This document shows, in pieces, positions 7,391 through 16,949 of a stretch of 64,000 nucleotides of DNA. The notes beneath the pieces were generated by a model, which saw only the letters and a program-made list of their open reading frames with translations, was not told where the DNA came from and ran no database searches. Made by a program: the position numbers and the translations under genes. Position 1 is the stretch's first letter. The number at the start of each line of letters is the position of its first letter. Origin of the DNA: Bog-473 sp035552395 (GTDB taxonomy: Bacteria; Actinomycetota; Acidimicrobiia; Acidimicrobiales; RAAP-2); assembly GCA_035552395.1 (NCBI GenBank), contig DASZLL010000112.1:55007-119006 (forward strand), read 5' to 3'.

Positions 7391-10300
7391 GTACGCGGAG
7401 CTCCACGCCCACTCGGGGTTCAGCTTCCTCGATGGGAGCAGCGACCCCGAGGAGCTGGTGGCCGAGGCGGACAGGCTCGGGCTGGCCGCGCTCGCGCTCA
7501 CCGACCACCACGGCTTTTACGGGGTGGTGCGCTTCGCCGAGGCGGCGCGGGTCTACGGGCTGCCGACGGTCTTCGGGACCGAGGTCACGCTCGCGCCCGC
7601 CGGCCTGCGCACCGGCGACCCCGACCCGACCGGCACGCATCTCGTCGTGCTCGCCCGCGACCCCGCCGGTTACGCGCGCCTCTCGACGGTGCTGGCCGAC
7701 GCGCATCTCGCGGGCGGGGAGAAGGGAAAGCCGATCTTCACCCTCGACACGCTGGCCGGCGCCGCGGCGGGCCACTGGCTGGTGCTCAGTGGTTGTCGGA
7801 AAGGGGCGGTCCCCGCCGCGCTGATGGAGGCGGGGCCCAGCGCGGCCGCCAAAGAAGTGGGACGCCTCGTCGACGCCTTCGGGCGCGCCAACGTCGCCCT
7901 GGAGCTGTGGGATCACGGCGACCCGGTCGACACGGCGCGCAACGACGCCCTGGCCCGCCTGGCGGTGGAGTGGGGGGTCGACGCCGTCGCCACCAACAAC
8001 GTGCACTACGCCACCCCGGCCGGCTACCGCCTCGCCACCACGCTCGCCGCCGTGCGGGCACGCCGTCCCCTGGCCGAGCTCGAGGGCTGGCTGCCCCCGG
8101 CCCCGGTGGCGTGCCTGCGCTCGGGCGCCGAGCAGACCCGGCGCTTCGCCCGCTGGCCGGGCGTGGTCGAGCGGGCCGCCGAGCTCGGGCGCGCCTGCGC
8201 GTTCGACCTCCGCCTCGTGGCGCCGCGGCTGCCCGACTTCCCGGTCCCCGCCGGCATGGACGAGCAGGGCTACCTGCGCCATCTGGTGCACGAGGGTGCG
8301 TTGGCTCGTTACGGGCCGCCGGAGTCCGAGCGGGTGGCGGGGGCGTGGCGCCAGATCGAGCACGAGCTCGAGGTGATCGGCACGCTCGGCTTCGCTGGCT
8401 ACTTCCTCGTCGTGTGGGACATCGCCCAGGTGTGCAAGCGGCTGAACATCTACTGCCAGGGCCGTGGCTCGGCGGCGAACTCCGCCGTCTGTTACGCGCT
8501 GGGCGTCACCAACGTGGACGCGGTCGACCTCGGCCTGCTGTTCGAACGCTTCTTGTCCCCGGCGCGGGACGGGCCGCCGGACATCGACGTGGATATCGAG
8601 TCGGAGCGTCGCGAGGAGGTGATCCAATACGTGTACGAGCGCTACGGCCGGCGTCACGCCGCGCAGGTGGCCAACGTCATCACCTACCGCCCCCGTTCGG
8701 CCGTGCGCGACGTGGGGAAGGCGTTCGGCTTCTCCGCCGAACAGGTGGACGCGTGGTCAGCCGGGATCGACGCCGGGCACGGGCGGGGGCCCTCGTCGTC
8801 GGCGGCGGTACACGAGGCGGTCGGGACGTCGGTCGAGGCGGGCGGGACGGGCGGGGTGCCGGCGCTGGTGGCGGAGCTGGCGGCCGAGGTGCTCGACCGG
8901 CCGCGCCACCTCGGCATCCACTCGGCCGGCATGGTGCTGTGCGACCGGCCCGTCGTCGAGGTGTGCCCGGTGGAGTGGGGGCGCATGGAGGGGCGCTCCG
9001 TGCTGCAGTGGGACAAGGACGACTGCGCCGCCATCGGGCTGGTGAAGTTCGACCTCTTGGGCCTCGGCATGCTCGAGGCGCTGCACCGGATGGTCGACCT
9101 GGTGCGCGACTTCTTCGGGGTCGAGGTCGACCTGGCGCAGCTCCCCCAGGAGGACGAGGTCTTCGACCTGTTGTGCGCGGCCGACACGGTCGGGGTCTTC
9201 CAGGTCGAGAGCCGGGCCCAGATGGGGACGCTGCCCCGGGTGCGGCCGCGCACCTTCTACGACATCGCGATCGAGGTGGCGCTCATCCGGCCGGGCCCCA
9301 TTCAGGGCCACGCGGTCAACCCCTACATCCGGCGGCGGCGGGGCGAGGAGCCGGTGACGTACCTCCACCCGCTCCTCGAGCCGATCCTGGAGCGCACGCT
9401 CGGGGTGCCCCTGTTCCAAGAGCAATTGATGGAGATGGCGGTCGCCATCGCCGGGTTCAGCGCGGCCGACGCGGACGAACTGCGCCAGGCCATGGCGGCC
9501 AAGCGCTCGGCGGCACGGATGGAGAAGATGCGGGCCCGTCTGTTCGAGGGCATGGCGACCCGGGGGGTGACCGGCGCGGTGGCCGACCAGGTCTTCGAGG
9601 CGCTGGCGGCGTTCGCCAACTTCGGCTTCCCCGAGTCGCACTCGGTGTCGTTCGCGCATCTTGTGTACTCCTCGTCCTGGTTGAAGCTGCACTACCCGGC
9701 GGCGTTCACCGCGGGACTGTTGAACTCGCAGCCGATGGGCTTCTGGTCACCGCAGTCACTGGTGGCAGACGCGCGGCGCCACGGGGTGCGTGTGCGCCGG
9801 CCCCATGTGAACCGCTCGGAGGTGGGCGCGTCGCTCGAGGGGGTGCGGTCCGACCCGGTGCTGTTGTTGGGGCTGGCGTCGGTGCGCGGGGTGGGGGAGG
9901 CGGCGGCGGAGCGGATCGTGGCCGGGCGTCCCTGGAACGGAAGCGAGGACCTGGTCCGCCGGGCCGGCGTGACCCAGGCCCAGCTCGAGACGCTGGCGGC
10001 GGCGGGCGCGCTCGACCCGGTGGGCGAGGACGTGCCGGGGTCGGTGACGGCGCGGCGGCGCCGCCTGTTGTGGGGGGCGGGGGCGGCAGCGATGGGCACG
10101 CCCGACCGCCTGCCCGGCGTGGTGGTGGGGGCCGAGGCGCCGCCGTTACCCGAGCCGAGCCTCTACGACTCGGTGGCCGACGACCTGTGGGCGCTGGGAC
10201 TGGCACCCGAGCGCACGGCGATGCACCTGGCGCGCGAACGGCTCGAGGCGATGGGCGTGACGACGGCGGTGGGGCTGGAGTCCGAGTCGTACGCCGACGG

Positions 10301-10577
10301 AGTGCGGGCCGTCGTGGCGGGGGTCGTCACGCATCGCCAGCACCCCGAGACGGCGCGGGGCGCCGTGTTCATCAACCTGGAAGACGAGACAGGGCACGTG
10401 AACGTCGTGTTCTCGCGCGGCGCGTGGGCGCGTTGGAAGCACGTGGCCCGGCACACGCCGGTCCTGTTGATCCGGGGCCGCGTGCGCAAGGGGCAGGGCG
10501 CGGTGAGCTTCGACGCCGAGCGGGTCGAGGGGCTCGGCGTGGGGACGGCGGTGCCGGCCAGCCGGGACTTCCGCTAG
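7383..10577 (+). CDS. dnaE2: Error-prone DNA polymerase III alpha subunit DnaE2
   Basis: The 1064-residue protein opens with the PHP domain (YAELHAHSGFSFLDGSSDP, ALTDHHGFYGVVRF). The polymerase active site is PDIDVDIES, with Asp400, 402 and 404. GRGSAANSAVCY, the DLLGLGMLEALHRM block and GFPESHSVSFAHLVYSSSW follow, and the OB domain (NVVFSRGAWARW) is C-terminal. Its length and position after imuB separate DnaE2 from the replicative DnaE1. In actinobacteria and other bacteria it performs SOS-induced translesion and mutagenic synthesis together with ImuA'/ImuB. It is third in the operon, under the LexA box at 5467. Its stop overlaps the convergent TetR gene's stop by 4 nt. Confidence 0.97.
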   Translation: MTEYAELHAHSGFSFLDGSSDPEELVAEADRLGLAALALTDHHGFYGVVRFAEAARVYGLPTVFGTEVTLAPAGLRTGDPDPTGTHLVVLARDPAGYARLSTVLADAHLAGGEKGKPIFTLDTLAGAAAGHWLVLSGCRKGAVPAALMEAGPSAAAKEVGRLVDAFGRANVALELWDHGDPVDTARNDALARLAVEWGVDAVATNNVHYATPAGYRLATTLAAVRARRPLAELEGWLPPAPVACLRSGAEQTRRFARWPGVVERAAELGRACAFDLRLVAPRLPDFPVPAGMDEQGYLRHLVHEGALARYGPPESERVAGAWRQIEHELEVIGTLGFAGYFLVVWDIAQVCKRLNIYCQGRGSAANSAVCYALGVTNVDAVDLGLLFERFLSPARDGPPDIDVDIESERREEVIQYVYERYGRRHAAQVANVITYRPRSAVRDVGKAFGFSAEQVDAWSAGIDAGHGRGPSSSAAVHEAVGTSVEAGGTGGVPALVAELAAEVLDRPRHLGIHSAGMVLCDRPVVEVCPVEWGRMEGRSVLQWDKDDCAAIGLVKFDLLGLGMLEALHRMVDLVRDFFGVEVDLAQLPQEDEVFDLLCAADTVGVFQVESRAQMGTLPRVRPRTFYDIAIEVALIRPGPIQGHAVNPYIRRRRGEEPVTYLHPLLEPILERTLGVPLFQEQLMEMAVAIAGFSAADADELRQAMAAKRSAARMEKMRARLFEGMATRGVTGAVADQVFEALAAFANFGFPESHSVSFAHLVYSSSWLKLHYPAAFTAGLLNSQPMGFWSPQSLVADARRHGVRVRRPHVNRSEVGASLEGVRSDPVLLLGLASVRGVGEAAAERIVAGRPWNGSEDLVRRAGVTQAQLETLAAAGALDPVGEDVPGSVTARRRRLLWGAGAAAMGTPDRLPGVVVGAEAPPLPEPSLYDSVADDLWALGLAPERTAMHLARERLEAMGVTTAVGLESESYADGVRAVVAGVVTHRQHPETARGAVFINLEDETGHVNVVFSRGAWARWKHVARHTPVLLIRGRVRKGQGAVSFDAERVEGLGVGTAVPASRDFR

Positions 10578-11203
10578 TCGGGTGTCGCCGGCGTCTCGGT
10601 GCGGAATGCCGAGAGCATGTCGGTGATAAGCCCCAACACCTCGCGACGAGCTTCTTCGGGGGCATCGGACTCCGCGATGTAGAGGCACCCCTCGCCGAGT
10701 GCGCCCATGAGCAGGAGGGCCAGCGGGCGCAGGGGCCGCGGCTCGAGCACCTCGGCGTGCATCGCCTTGCGCAACGCACCGCGCAGCGCGACCGCGCCGA
10801 ACCGGTTCTCAACCCCCCGCACGTCGTCCCAACCGAGGACGGCGCGGGCGTCCTGGAGGGCGATGCGCCGCACCGACGGGTCGAGGTGAGCGTCGATCCA
10901 CAGTGCGCAGCCGTCCAACAGCGCGGTCCACGAGTCGGGGCCGAGGAACTCGGCGGCCGCCTGGTCGGTGACCTCGCGGTGGACCTGCTCGAACACGGCC
11001 CGGAACAGTCCCTCCTTGCCGTTGAAGTGGTGGTAGACGGCGCCCTTGGTGAGACCCGCCCGCGCCACGATCTCGTCGATGGACGTCTCCACGTACCCCT
11101 GCTCGCCGAAGAGCTCGCGGGCCGCCTTGATCAGCGAGGCCCGGGTGGCGTCGCCTTGCGCGACGCGACGGTCCTGCTTGACGGCCGTACCTTTAGTATG
11201 CAT
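10574..11203 (-). CDS. TetR/AcrR family transcriptional regulator
   Basis: The 209-residue protein has an N-terminal helix-turn-helix (ASLIKAARELFGEQGYVET, then SIDEIVARAGLTKGAVYHHF), the TetR signature, and an all-helical C-terminal ligand domain. The only plausible start is ATG 11203. No Shine-Dalgarno precedes it and the codon lies inside an imperfect palindrome, which fits leaderless translation and autorepression. The DUF4242 gene diverges 65 bp away and is the likeliest target. The ligand is unknown. Confidence 0.88.
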   Translation of the reverse strand: MHTKGTAVKQDRRVAQGDATRASLIKAARELFGEQGYVETSIDEIVARAGLTKGAVYHHFNGKEGLFRAVFEQVHREVTDQAAAEFLGPDSWTALLDGCALWIDAHLDPSVRRIALQDARAVLGWDDVRGVENRFGAVALRGALRKAMHAEVLEPRPLRPLALLLMGALGEGCLYIAESDAPEEARREVLGLITDMLSAFRTETPATPD

Positions 11204-11213
11204 AATTGCGTAC
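11196..11213. promoter_or_regulatory. Candidate TetR operator in the tetR/DUF4242 divergent region
   Basis: GTATGCATAATTGCGTAC is an 18-bp imperfect palindrome of the form GTAnGCA-N4-TGCnTAC. It covers the TetR start codon and lies about 55 bp before the divergent DUF4242 start. Size and place fit a TetR dimer site. Confidence 0.5.
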
Positions 11214-11268
11214 CAATCGTATGTGGGAGAGATACTCTCAGTACGTTATCAGGTTGGAGGTTGTACGC

Positions 11269-11515
11269 ATGCCGAAGTTCGTGATCGAGCGAGGGCTCCC
11301 CGGCGCAGGCAAGTTGACGGCTCAAGAGCTGCACGACATCAGCGAGAAGTCCAACAAGGTCATCTCGAGCCTGGGACCCGAGATCAAGTGGCTCCAGAGC
11401 TACGTGACCGAGGACAAGATCTACTGCGTCTACGTGGCGCCGGATACCGACATCATCTTCGAGCACGCCCGCTGCGGTGGCTTCCCGGCCGACAGCGTCT
11501 CGCTCGTTTCGACGG

Positions 11516-11541
<26 letters not shown>
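11269..11541 (+). CDS. DUF4242 domain protein
   Basis: ATG 11269 follows GGAGG with 8 nt spacing and gives a 90-residue protein starting MPKFVIERGLPGAGKLTAQE. This is the DUF4242 pattern (small ferredoxin-like proteins; the Streptomyces SCO4226 member binds nickel). Conserved features are the internal ..SYVTEDKIYCVYVAPD and the EHARCGGFPADS segment. The function is not known here. It diverges from the TetR gene and shares its candidate operator. The last 26 bp overlap the 3' end of the convergent sigma factor gene. Confidence 0.8.
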
Positions 11542-12771
<1,230 letters not shown>

Positions 12772-12775
<4 letters not shown>

Positions 12776-13170
12776 ACCTCGGGGTCGGGGGCGCTCATTA
12801 CCTGGCGCACCTCGATGCGCTGGCGGATCGGGGCACCGCCCTGGCCCGGCGCAGCCGAGATCAGCGCGGCGATCTCGACGGCCCGCTCGGCCGTGTCGAC
12901 CTCGACGATGCGGTAGCCGGCCAGCAATTCCTTGGACTCCGAGAACGGTCCGTCGGTCACCAGCGGCGTGATGCCGTCGGACACGACGAACCTGGCCTCG
13001 TCCGGACCGGCGAGCCCTTGCCCGTCGACGAACTCGCCGAGCTCCTCCAGCTGGCGGTTCAGCGCCTGCTGGAACTCGACGTGTGCCGCGACCTCGGCGG
13101 GCGTCCACTCGTACATCGGGGCGCAGTCGCCTTCGACGCCTCCGTAGTTCTGGATCAACATGTAGCGCAT
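12772..13170 (-). CDS. YciI-related DGPF-domain protein, partner of ECF42
   Basis: The 132-residue protein begins MRYMLIQNYGGVEG after a purine-rich AGGAAGG. It contains the name-giving motif in VTDGPFSESKELLAGYRIVE and a C-terminal ferredoxin-like half (DTAERAVEIAALISA...IRQRIEVRQVM). DGPF proteins are YciI-like, of unresolved biochemical role, and are the characteristic targets or partners of ECF42 sigma factors. The stop codon overlaps the sigma factor start, so the two are translationally coupled. Confidence 0.92.
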
Positions 13171-13317
13171 CGCTCCATCCTTCCTCTCAGGGCGCCCCTG
13201 TGGCGCCTTTCACGATGACGTCGGAGCCGGATTTGGGTTCTCGACACGTCTGAGAGATATTTTCCCGAAGCCCCACGACTGGCAGACTGTCCCGACCCGT
13301 AGACAAGGAGCGACCAG

Positions 13318-13611
13318 GTGATCCGACTGTCCGTGTTCTACCCCTCTGCCGAGGGCTCCACCTTCGACCACGACTACTACCGGGAGAAGCACGTGCCGCT
13401 GGCCATGCGGGCCTGGGGACTCACCGAGGCGCAGATCGACAAAGGGGTCGACGGTCCCTACGTGGCGGCCGTGCACTTCGAGTTCGACTCGGTCGATGCC
13501 CTTGGGGCGGCGATGGGTGCCGAGGCGACGGGTGAGGTCCTGGCCGACGTCGCCAACTACACGAACATCGCGCCGGTCCTGCAAACGAGCGAGATCGTTC
13601 CCGTCAGTTGA
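13318..13611 (+). CDS. EthD family small protein
   Basis: The gene starts at GTG after AAGGAG and codes for 97 residues: MIRLSVFYPSAEGSTFDHDY, then YREKHVPLAM and ..DVANYTNIAPVLQTSEI. The DHDYYREKHVPLA motif and ferredoxin-like size match EthD, a dimeric alpha/beta-barrel family first seen in the ethyl tert-butyl ether degradation cluster. Its role is not defined. The stop abuts the convergent DapB-like gene's stop without a spacer. Confidence 0.85.
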   Translation: MIRLSVFYPSAEGSTFDHDYYREKHVPLAMRAWGLTEAQIDKGVDGPYVAAVHFEFDSVDALGAAMGAEATGEVLADVANYTNIAPVLQTSEIVPVS

Positions 13612-13621
13612 TCAGCTGACG
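13602..13621. terminator. Near-perfect palindrome over two convergent stop codons
   Basis: CGTCAGTTGATCAGCTGACG is a 20-bp palindrome with one mismatched pair, centred on the abutting stops of the EthD and DapB-like genes. It could act as a bidirectional terminator or protein site. There is no T-run. Confidence 0.35.
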
Positions 13622-14676
13622 ACGAGGCCGCGCCCGGTCACCAGCGGGAGGTCGAGCGCGGTCACCAGTCCCGGCCGTGCGGCGATGACCGCCGGGACGG
13701 CGTTGACCAAGCGCATGGCGGTGGCCTTGAGCCCGGCGGTGTTGTGGTCGCCGTCGGTCCCCATCAACTGCAGGTCGAGGGTGTAATTGGGCTCGCCCGT
13801 GATCTGCACGCGGTAACACCCCTGCCCGGCCGGCTGGGGCCACTCGGCCCCGAGGTCGTCGCGCAGGCGGGTGATGTGCTCGAGCACCACGACGGCCCGG
13901 TCGCCGACCATGCCGCGCACCTCGAAATGGAGCGCGGCGGCGGTGCCCGCCTTGATCGTGCCCGCGTCGACCTCGAAGTCCTCGGGGGCGGCCTCACGCT
14001 CGTACCACTCGGTGACGTCGGTCAGGGTGACGCCGAGCCCCGCCGCGATCTGGCGCACCACGCTGCCCCACGCCATGGTGAGCACGCCCGGGCTGAGCAG
14101 CATGGGCACATCGTGCAGGTCGCGGCCGAAGCCCATGATGTCGAAGAGGACCATCGGCTGGTTGTAGGTGTTGTAGTTGAGCACCTCGGAGCACCGGACC
14201 TCCTCGATCCGCTCGCTGATGCCCGACAAGACGAGCGGGAGCGCATCGTTGGCAAAACCGGGATCGATGCCGTTGACGAAGAGCGAAACGCCTGCCTTCT
14301 CGGCCGCTGCGAGCACCGGCGCCGCAATGGCATCGTCCGGCGCGGGGTACTGGAGCATCACCGGGCTTGATGAGACGACGTTGCTGCCGGCAGAGAGGAA
14401 GCGTTCCAGGTCGGCCAGCGCCTCGAAGATGCGGTCGTCGGCCATGGCCGTGTGGATGATGCAATCGGGACGGAGCGCAAGCAGCGCATCGACGTCGCTC
14501 GTGCCGAAGACGCCGAGGGTGTGCCCGAGCCCGGCGAGCTCGCCGGCGTCCCTTCCGACCTTGTCGGGGTTCGAGACGAACAGGCCGACGAGCTCAAGCT
14601 CGGGGTGCGCGTCGATCCCGGCGAGGGCGTGACGCCCCACGTTCCCGGTGCTCCATTGCACGACGCGGTATGGCAT
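13612..14676 (-). CDS. DapB-like NAD(P)-dependent dehydrogenase
   Basis: The 354-residue protein has an N-terminal Rossmann fold (YRVVQWSTGNVGRHALAGI) with the dihydrodipicolinate-reductase-like continuation ELELVGLFVSNPDKVGRDA and DCIIHTAMADDR. The C-terminal half (GIDPGFANDALPLVLSG, EVLNYNTYNQPMVLFDIMGFG) matches a large uncharacterised actinobacterial group related to 2,4-diaminopentanoate dehydrogenase. True DapB is about 250 residues, so this is not a lysine-pathway enzyme. The substrate is unknown. It is followed by an SDR gene on the same strand, which ends 63 bp upstream of it. Confidence 0.8.
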   Translation of the reverse strand: MPYRVVQWSTGNVGRHALAGIDAHPELELVGLFVSNPDKVGRDAGELAGLGHTLGVFGTSDVDALLALRPDCIIHTAMADDRIFEALADLERFLSAGSNVVSSSPVMLQYPAPDDAIAAPVLAAAEKAGVSLFVNGIDPGFANDALPLVLSGISERIEEVRCSEVLNYNTYNQPMVLFDIMGFGRDLHDVPMLLSPGVLTMAWGSVVRQIAAGLGVTLTDVTEWYEREAAPEDFEVDAGTIKAGTAAALHFEVRGMVGDRAVVVLEHITRLRDDLGAEWPQPAGQGCYRVQITGEPNYTLDLQLMGTDGDHNTAGLKATAMRLVNAVPAVIAARPGLVTALDLPLVTGRGLVVS

Positions 14677-14739
14677 GGGCGGGGCTCCTTTGGGACGACG
14701 AGGTACGGGGCGGCCGGGTACGGGTCTGGACCAGCAGGG

Positions 14740-15534
14740 TTAGAGGTCGGGGATCGGGAACTCCAGGTTGGGCGACTGGAGGCCGCCGTCGACCTCGAGG
14801 ATCTTGCCCGTGACGTAGGCCCCGGCCGGTGAGACCAGGTAGAGGATGGCGGCGGCGATGTCGTTGACGTGCCCGATCCGCTTGAGCGGGGTGACGTCCT
14901 CCATGGCGGTGCGCAGTTCGTCGCTCGACATGACGATGTCGAGCGCGGACGTCGCCGTGGAGCCGACGCCGATGGCATTGACCCGGATGCGGGGCGCCAG
15001 GTCGCGCGACGCCAAACGGGTGTACTGCTCGACCGCACCTTTGACGGTGCCGTAGCCGATGTACCCCCGGCCGGCGACATGACCCATCACCGACGAGATG
15101 CTGACGATCGCGCCACCGGGATGATCGCCCTCGAGCATACGGGGGACCGCCGCCCTGACCAACGCGTGGCCGGCCGAGACGTTGAAGCGGAAGGCCTCCT
15201 CGAGGAAGCGGGGCGACGTATCGAGGAAAGGCCGTGGCATGGCGCCGCCCATGTTGTTGACGACGATGTCGAGTCGGCCGAATTCGTCATGTGCCGTCTC
15301 GGCCAGCGAGGCCATGAGGTCGAAGTCGGTCAGGTCACCGGGGACGACAACGGCGCGGCGGCCGGCGGCTTCGACCCGCTTGGCAACCTCGCGGAGCTGG
15401 TCCTCCGTGCGGGCGGCGAGGACGACGTCGGCTCCGGCCTCGGCCAGGGCCACCGCAGCGCCGGCTCCAATGCCGCGCCCGCTGGCCGTGACGATGGCGA
15501 CCCGGTCCGTGACGAGGAAATTGTCGAGGATCAT
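14740..15534 (-). CDS. SDR family oxidoreductase
   Basis: Starting at ATG 15534 gives 264 residues. The cofactor site is TASGRGIGAG (residues 16-25), the structural motif is VVNNMGGAM, and the catalytic set is Ser147/148 with Tyr161 and Lys165 (YGTVK). The C-terminus AYVTGKILEVDGGLQSP is that of classical short-chain dehydrogenases. The open frame upstream of this ATG lacks coding character. Substrate unknown. It sits upstream of the DapB-like gene on the same strand, and both are NAD(P)-linked. Confidence 0.9.
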   Translation of the reverse strand: MILDNFLVTDRVAIVTASGRGIGAGAAVALAEAGADVVLAARTEDQLREVAKRVEAAGRRAVVVPGDLTDFDLMASLAETAHDEFGRLDIVVNNMGGAMPRPFLDTSPRFLEEAFRFNVSAGHALVRAAVPRMLEGDHPGGAIVSISSVMGHVAGRGYIGYGTVKGAVEQYTRLASRDLAPRIRVNAIGVGSTATSALDIVMSSDELRTAMEDVTPLKRIGHVNDIAAAILYLVSPAGAYVTGKILEVDGGLQSPNLEFPIPDL

Positions 15535-15835
15535 CCGGCGAATGTAGTTGGCTACGCCGCGGTCGGCCGGTGCCGCCTTGCTGCTCGGAGCCGGGAGTCG
15601 GGAGCAGGGAGTCGGGAGTCCAGAATGGGCCGAAGACGCTGGGGGAGTTCGGTCGGGTGGGGCACAACCACAAAACCGAGCCGCCAAGGGCAACGTGGTT
15701 CTTGTCGCCCGAGACGAACCCATACTCGGCTGTGAGGCAAAGGCACGTTGCCAGACCATCACCGCCAGCGTCTTCGGCTACCGATTCGATGGTACGGAAA
15801 CCCCCGTGCCAGCTGTAGGGCCAAAGGTCCCGGTG
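15535..15835. other. Gene-free intergenic region upstream of the SDR gene
   Basis: About 300 bp lie between the SDR start and the cyd terminator. No open frame with coding character was found on either strand. It holds the heptamer repeat at 15586-15620 and presumably the SDR promoter; no promoter boxes were recognised. Confidence 0.6.
15586..15620 (+). repeat. Five-unit heptamer tandem repeat
   Basis: Consecutive 7-bp units CGGAGCC, GGGAGTC, GGGAGCA, GGGAGTC, GGGAGTC fill 35 bp of the SDR leader region. The unit count may vary between strains. No function is suggested by the sequence. Confidence 0.75.
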
Positions 15836-15853
15836 GGCCGGGCTCGCCCGGCC
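15836..15853 (-). terminator. Hairpin after cydB
   Basis: A perfect 8-bp palindromic stem (GGCCGGGC / GCCCGGCC) with a 2-nt centre lies 10 bp beyond the cydB stop. It has no U-tract, as is common in high-GC actinobacteria. The likely role is to end the cydDCAB transcript. Confidence 0.6.
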
Positions 15854-15863
15854 GATATGAGCG

Positions 15864-16940
15864 TCAGGTGGACTCTGCCGGCGTGGCGGCCGGGCCGCCG
15901 TCCCTCGCGGTCGCCGGCGCGGTCGCCGGCGCCGGGCCGTCGTCGGGGTCGTCCTTCGGCACCGAGAGTCGCCGCCGGAAGACCCGGTAGGTCCAGGCCT
16001 GGTAAACGAGCACGATCGGCAAGAAGATCGCGGCCATCACGGTCATCACCTTCAGGGAGTAGGGCGGGCTCGCAGTGTTGTGCACCGTCAAGTTGTAGGC
16101 GGTGTTGGTGCTCGAGATCATGACCCGCGGGAACAGCTCGTTGAAGAGCGACCCCACGGTGCCCCCGATGCCCACGCATGCCGCCATGAAGGCCCAGCCG
16201 TCGGCGCGCTCGCGGGCCGCCCACGCCGCCACGACGACGCCCAACAGTGCGACCGCCTCGAGAGGTTCGGGTACGAAGCCGCTCGACAGCCCGACGTGGA
16301 CCCACGTCATGAACCCAAACGTCACGACGACGGCGACGACTCCGATCGCGGTGGCGGCCTGTTGCGCTCGCTCGTGCAGCTCGCCGGTCGTCTTCAGGGA
16401 CAGGAACGTCGCGCCGGAGAGTAGAGACAAGACGACGAAGGTCACGCCGCTCCACAGGCCGAAGGGGGTCAGCAGTTGCCAGAACCCGCCGGTGTACTCG
16501 TGCTGGCTGTTGATGGGCAGGCCATGCAGTAGATCGCCGAGCGCGAGGCCCAGGAGGAAGGGAATGAACGCGCTGGCCACGGTCAGGCCCCAGCGCCAGA
16601 AGGACCGCCAGCGCGGGTCGTCGAATTTGCGCTGCCACTCGAAGGAGAGCCCTCGCACGATGAGCGCGACCAGCGTCAGCACCAGCGCCAGATACAGAGC
16701 CGAGAACATCGTGGCGTACCACCCCGGAAACGCCGCGAAGAGCACCGCCCCAGCGACGATCAACCACACCTCGTTGCCGTCCCAGACCGGTCCGATCGCG
16801 TTGATCAACACCCTGCGCTCCACGTCGTTGCGCCCGAGCACGGCGTGCAACATGCCGACGCCGAAGTCGAATCCCTCGAGGACGAAGAAGCCGACCCAGA
16901 AGATGGCGGCGATGATGAACCAGAAGTCTCCGAGCGTCAT
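15864..16940 (-). CDS. cydB: Cytochrome bd ubiquinol/menaquinol oxidase subunit II
   Basis: The 358-residue membrane protein opens FWFIIAAIFWVGFFVLEGFD and FGVGMLHAVLG, the CydB N-terminal signature. GPVWDGNEVWLIVAGAVLFA, the FPGWYATMFSALYL segment and several further hydrophobic helices follow. Subunit II forms the high-affinity terminal oxidase with CydA and reduces O2 to water without proton pumping. The Pro/Ala-rich hydrophilic C-terminus (about 25 residues) is an unremarkable extension. It lies 9 bp after cydA and is last in the operon. Confidence 0.97.
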   Translation of the reverse strand: MTLGDFWFIIAAIFWVGFFVLEGFDFGVGMLHAVLGRNDVERRVLINAIGPVWDGNEVWLIVAGAVLFAAFPGWYATMFSALYLALVLTLVALIVRGLSFEWQRKFDDPRWRSFWRWGLTVASAFIPFLLGLALGDLLHGLPINSQHEYTGGFWQLLTPFGLWSGVTFVVLSLLSGATFLSLKTTGELHERAQQAATAIGVVAVVVTFGFMTWVHVGLSSGFVPEPLEAVALLGVVVAAWAARERADGWAFMAACVGIGGTVGSLFNELFPRVMISSTNTAYNLTVHNTASPPYSLKVMTVMAAIFLPIVLVYQAWTYRVFRRRLSVPKDDPDDGPAPATAPATARDGGPAATPAEST

Positions 16941-16949
16941 GCCGGCCTC

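Noticed and set aside
7793..11284. Very long open frame (over 1100 codons) on the plus strand overlapping dnaE2.
   Set aside because: It is an Arg/Gly/Ala-rich out-of-frame shadow of dnaE2 caused by high GC; no domain is seen, while the dnaE2 frame has all polymerase motifs.
15535..15835. Possible riboswitch or small gene in the SDR leader.
   Set aside because: No known riboswitch core pattern or coding-like frame was recognisable; only repeats were seen. A covariance-model scan would settle it.
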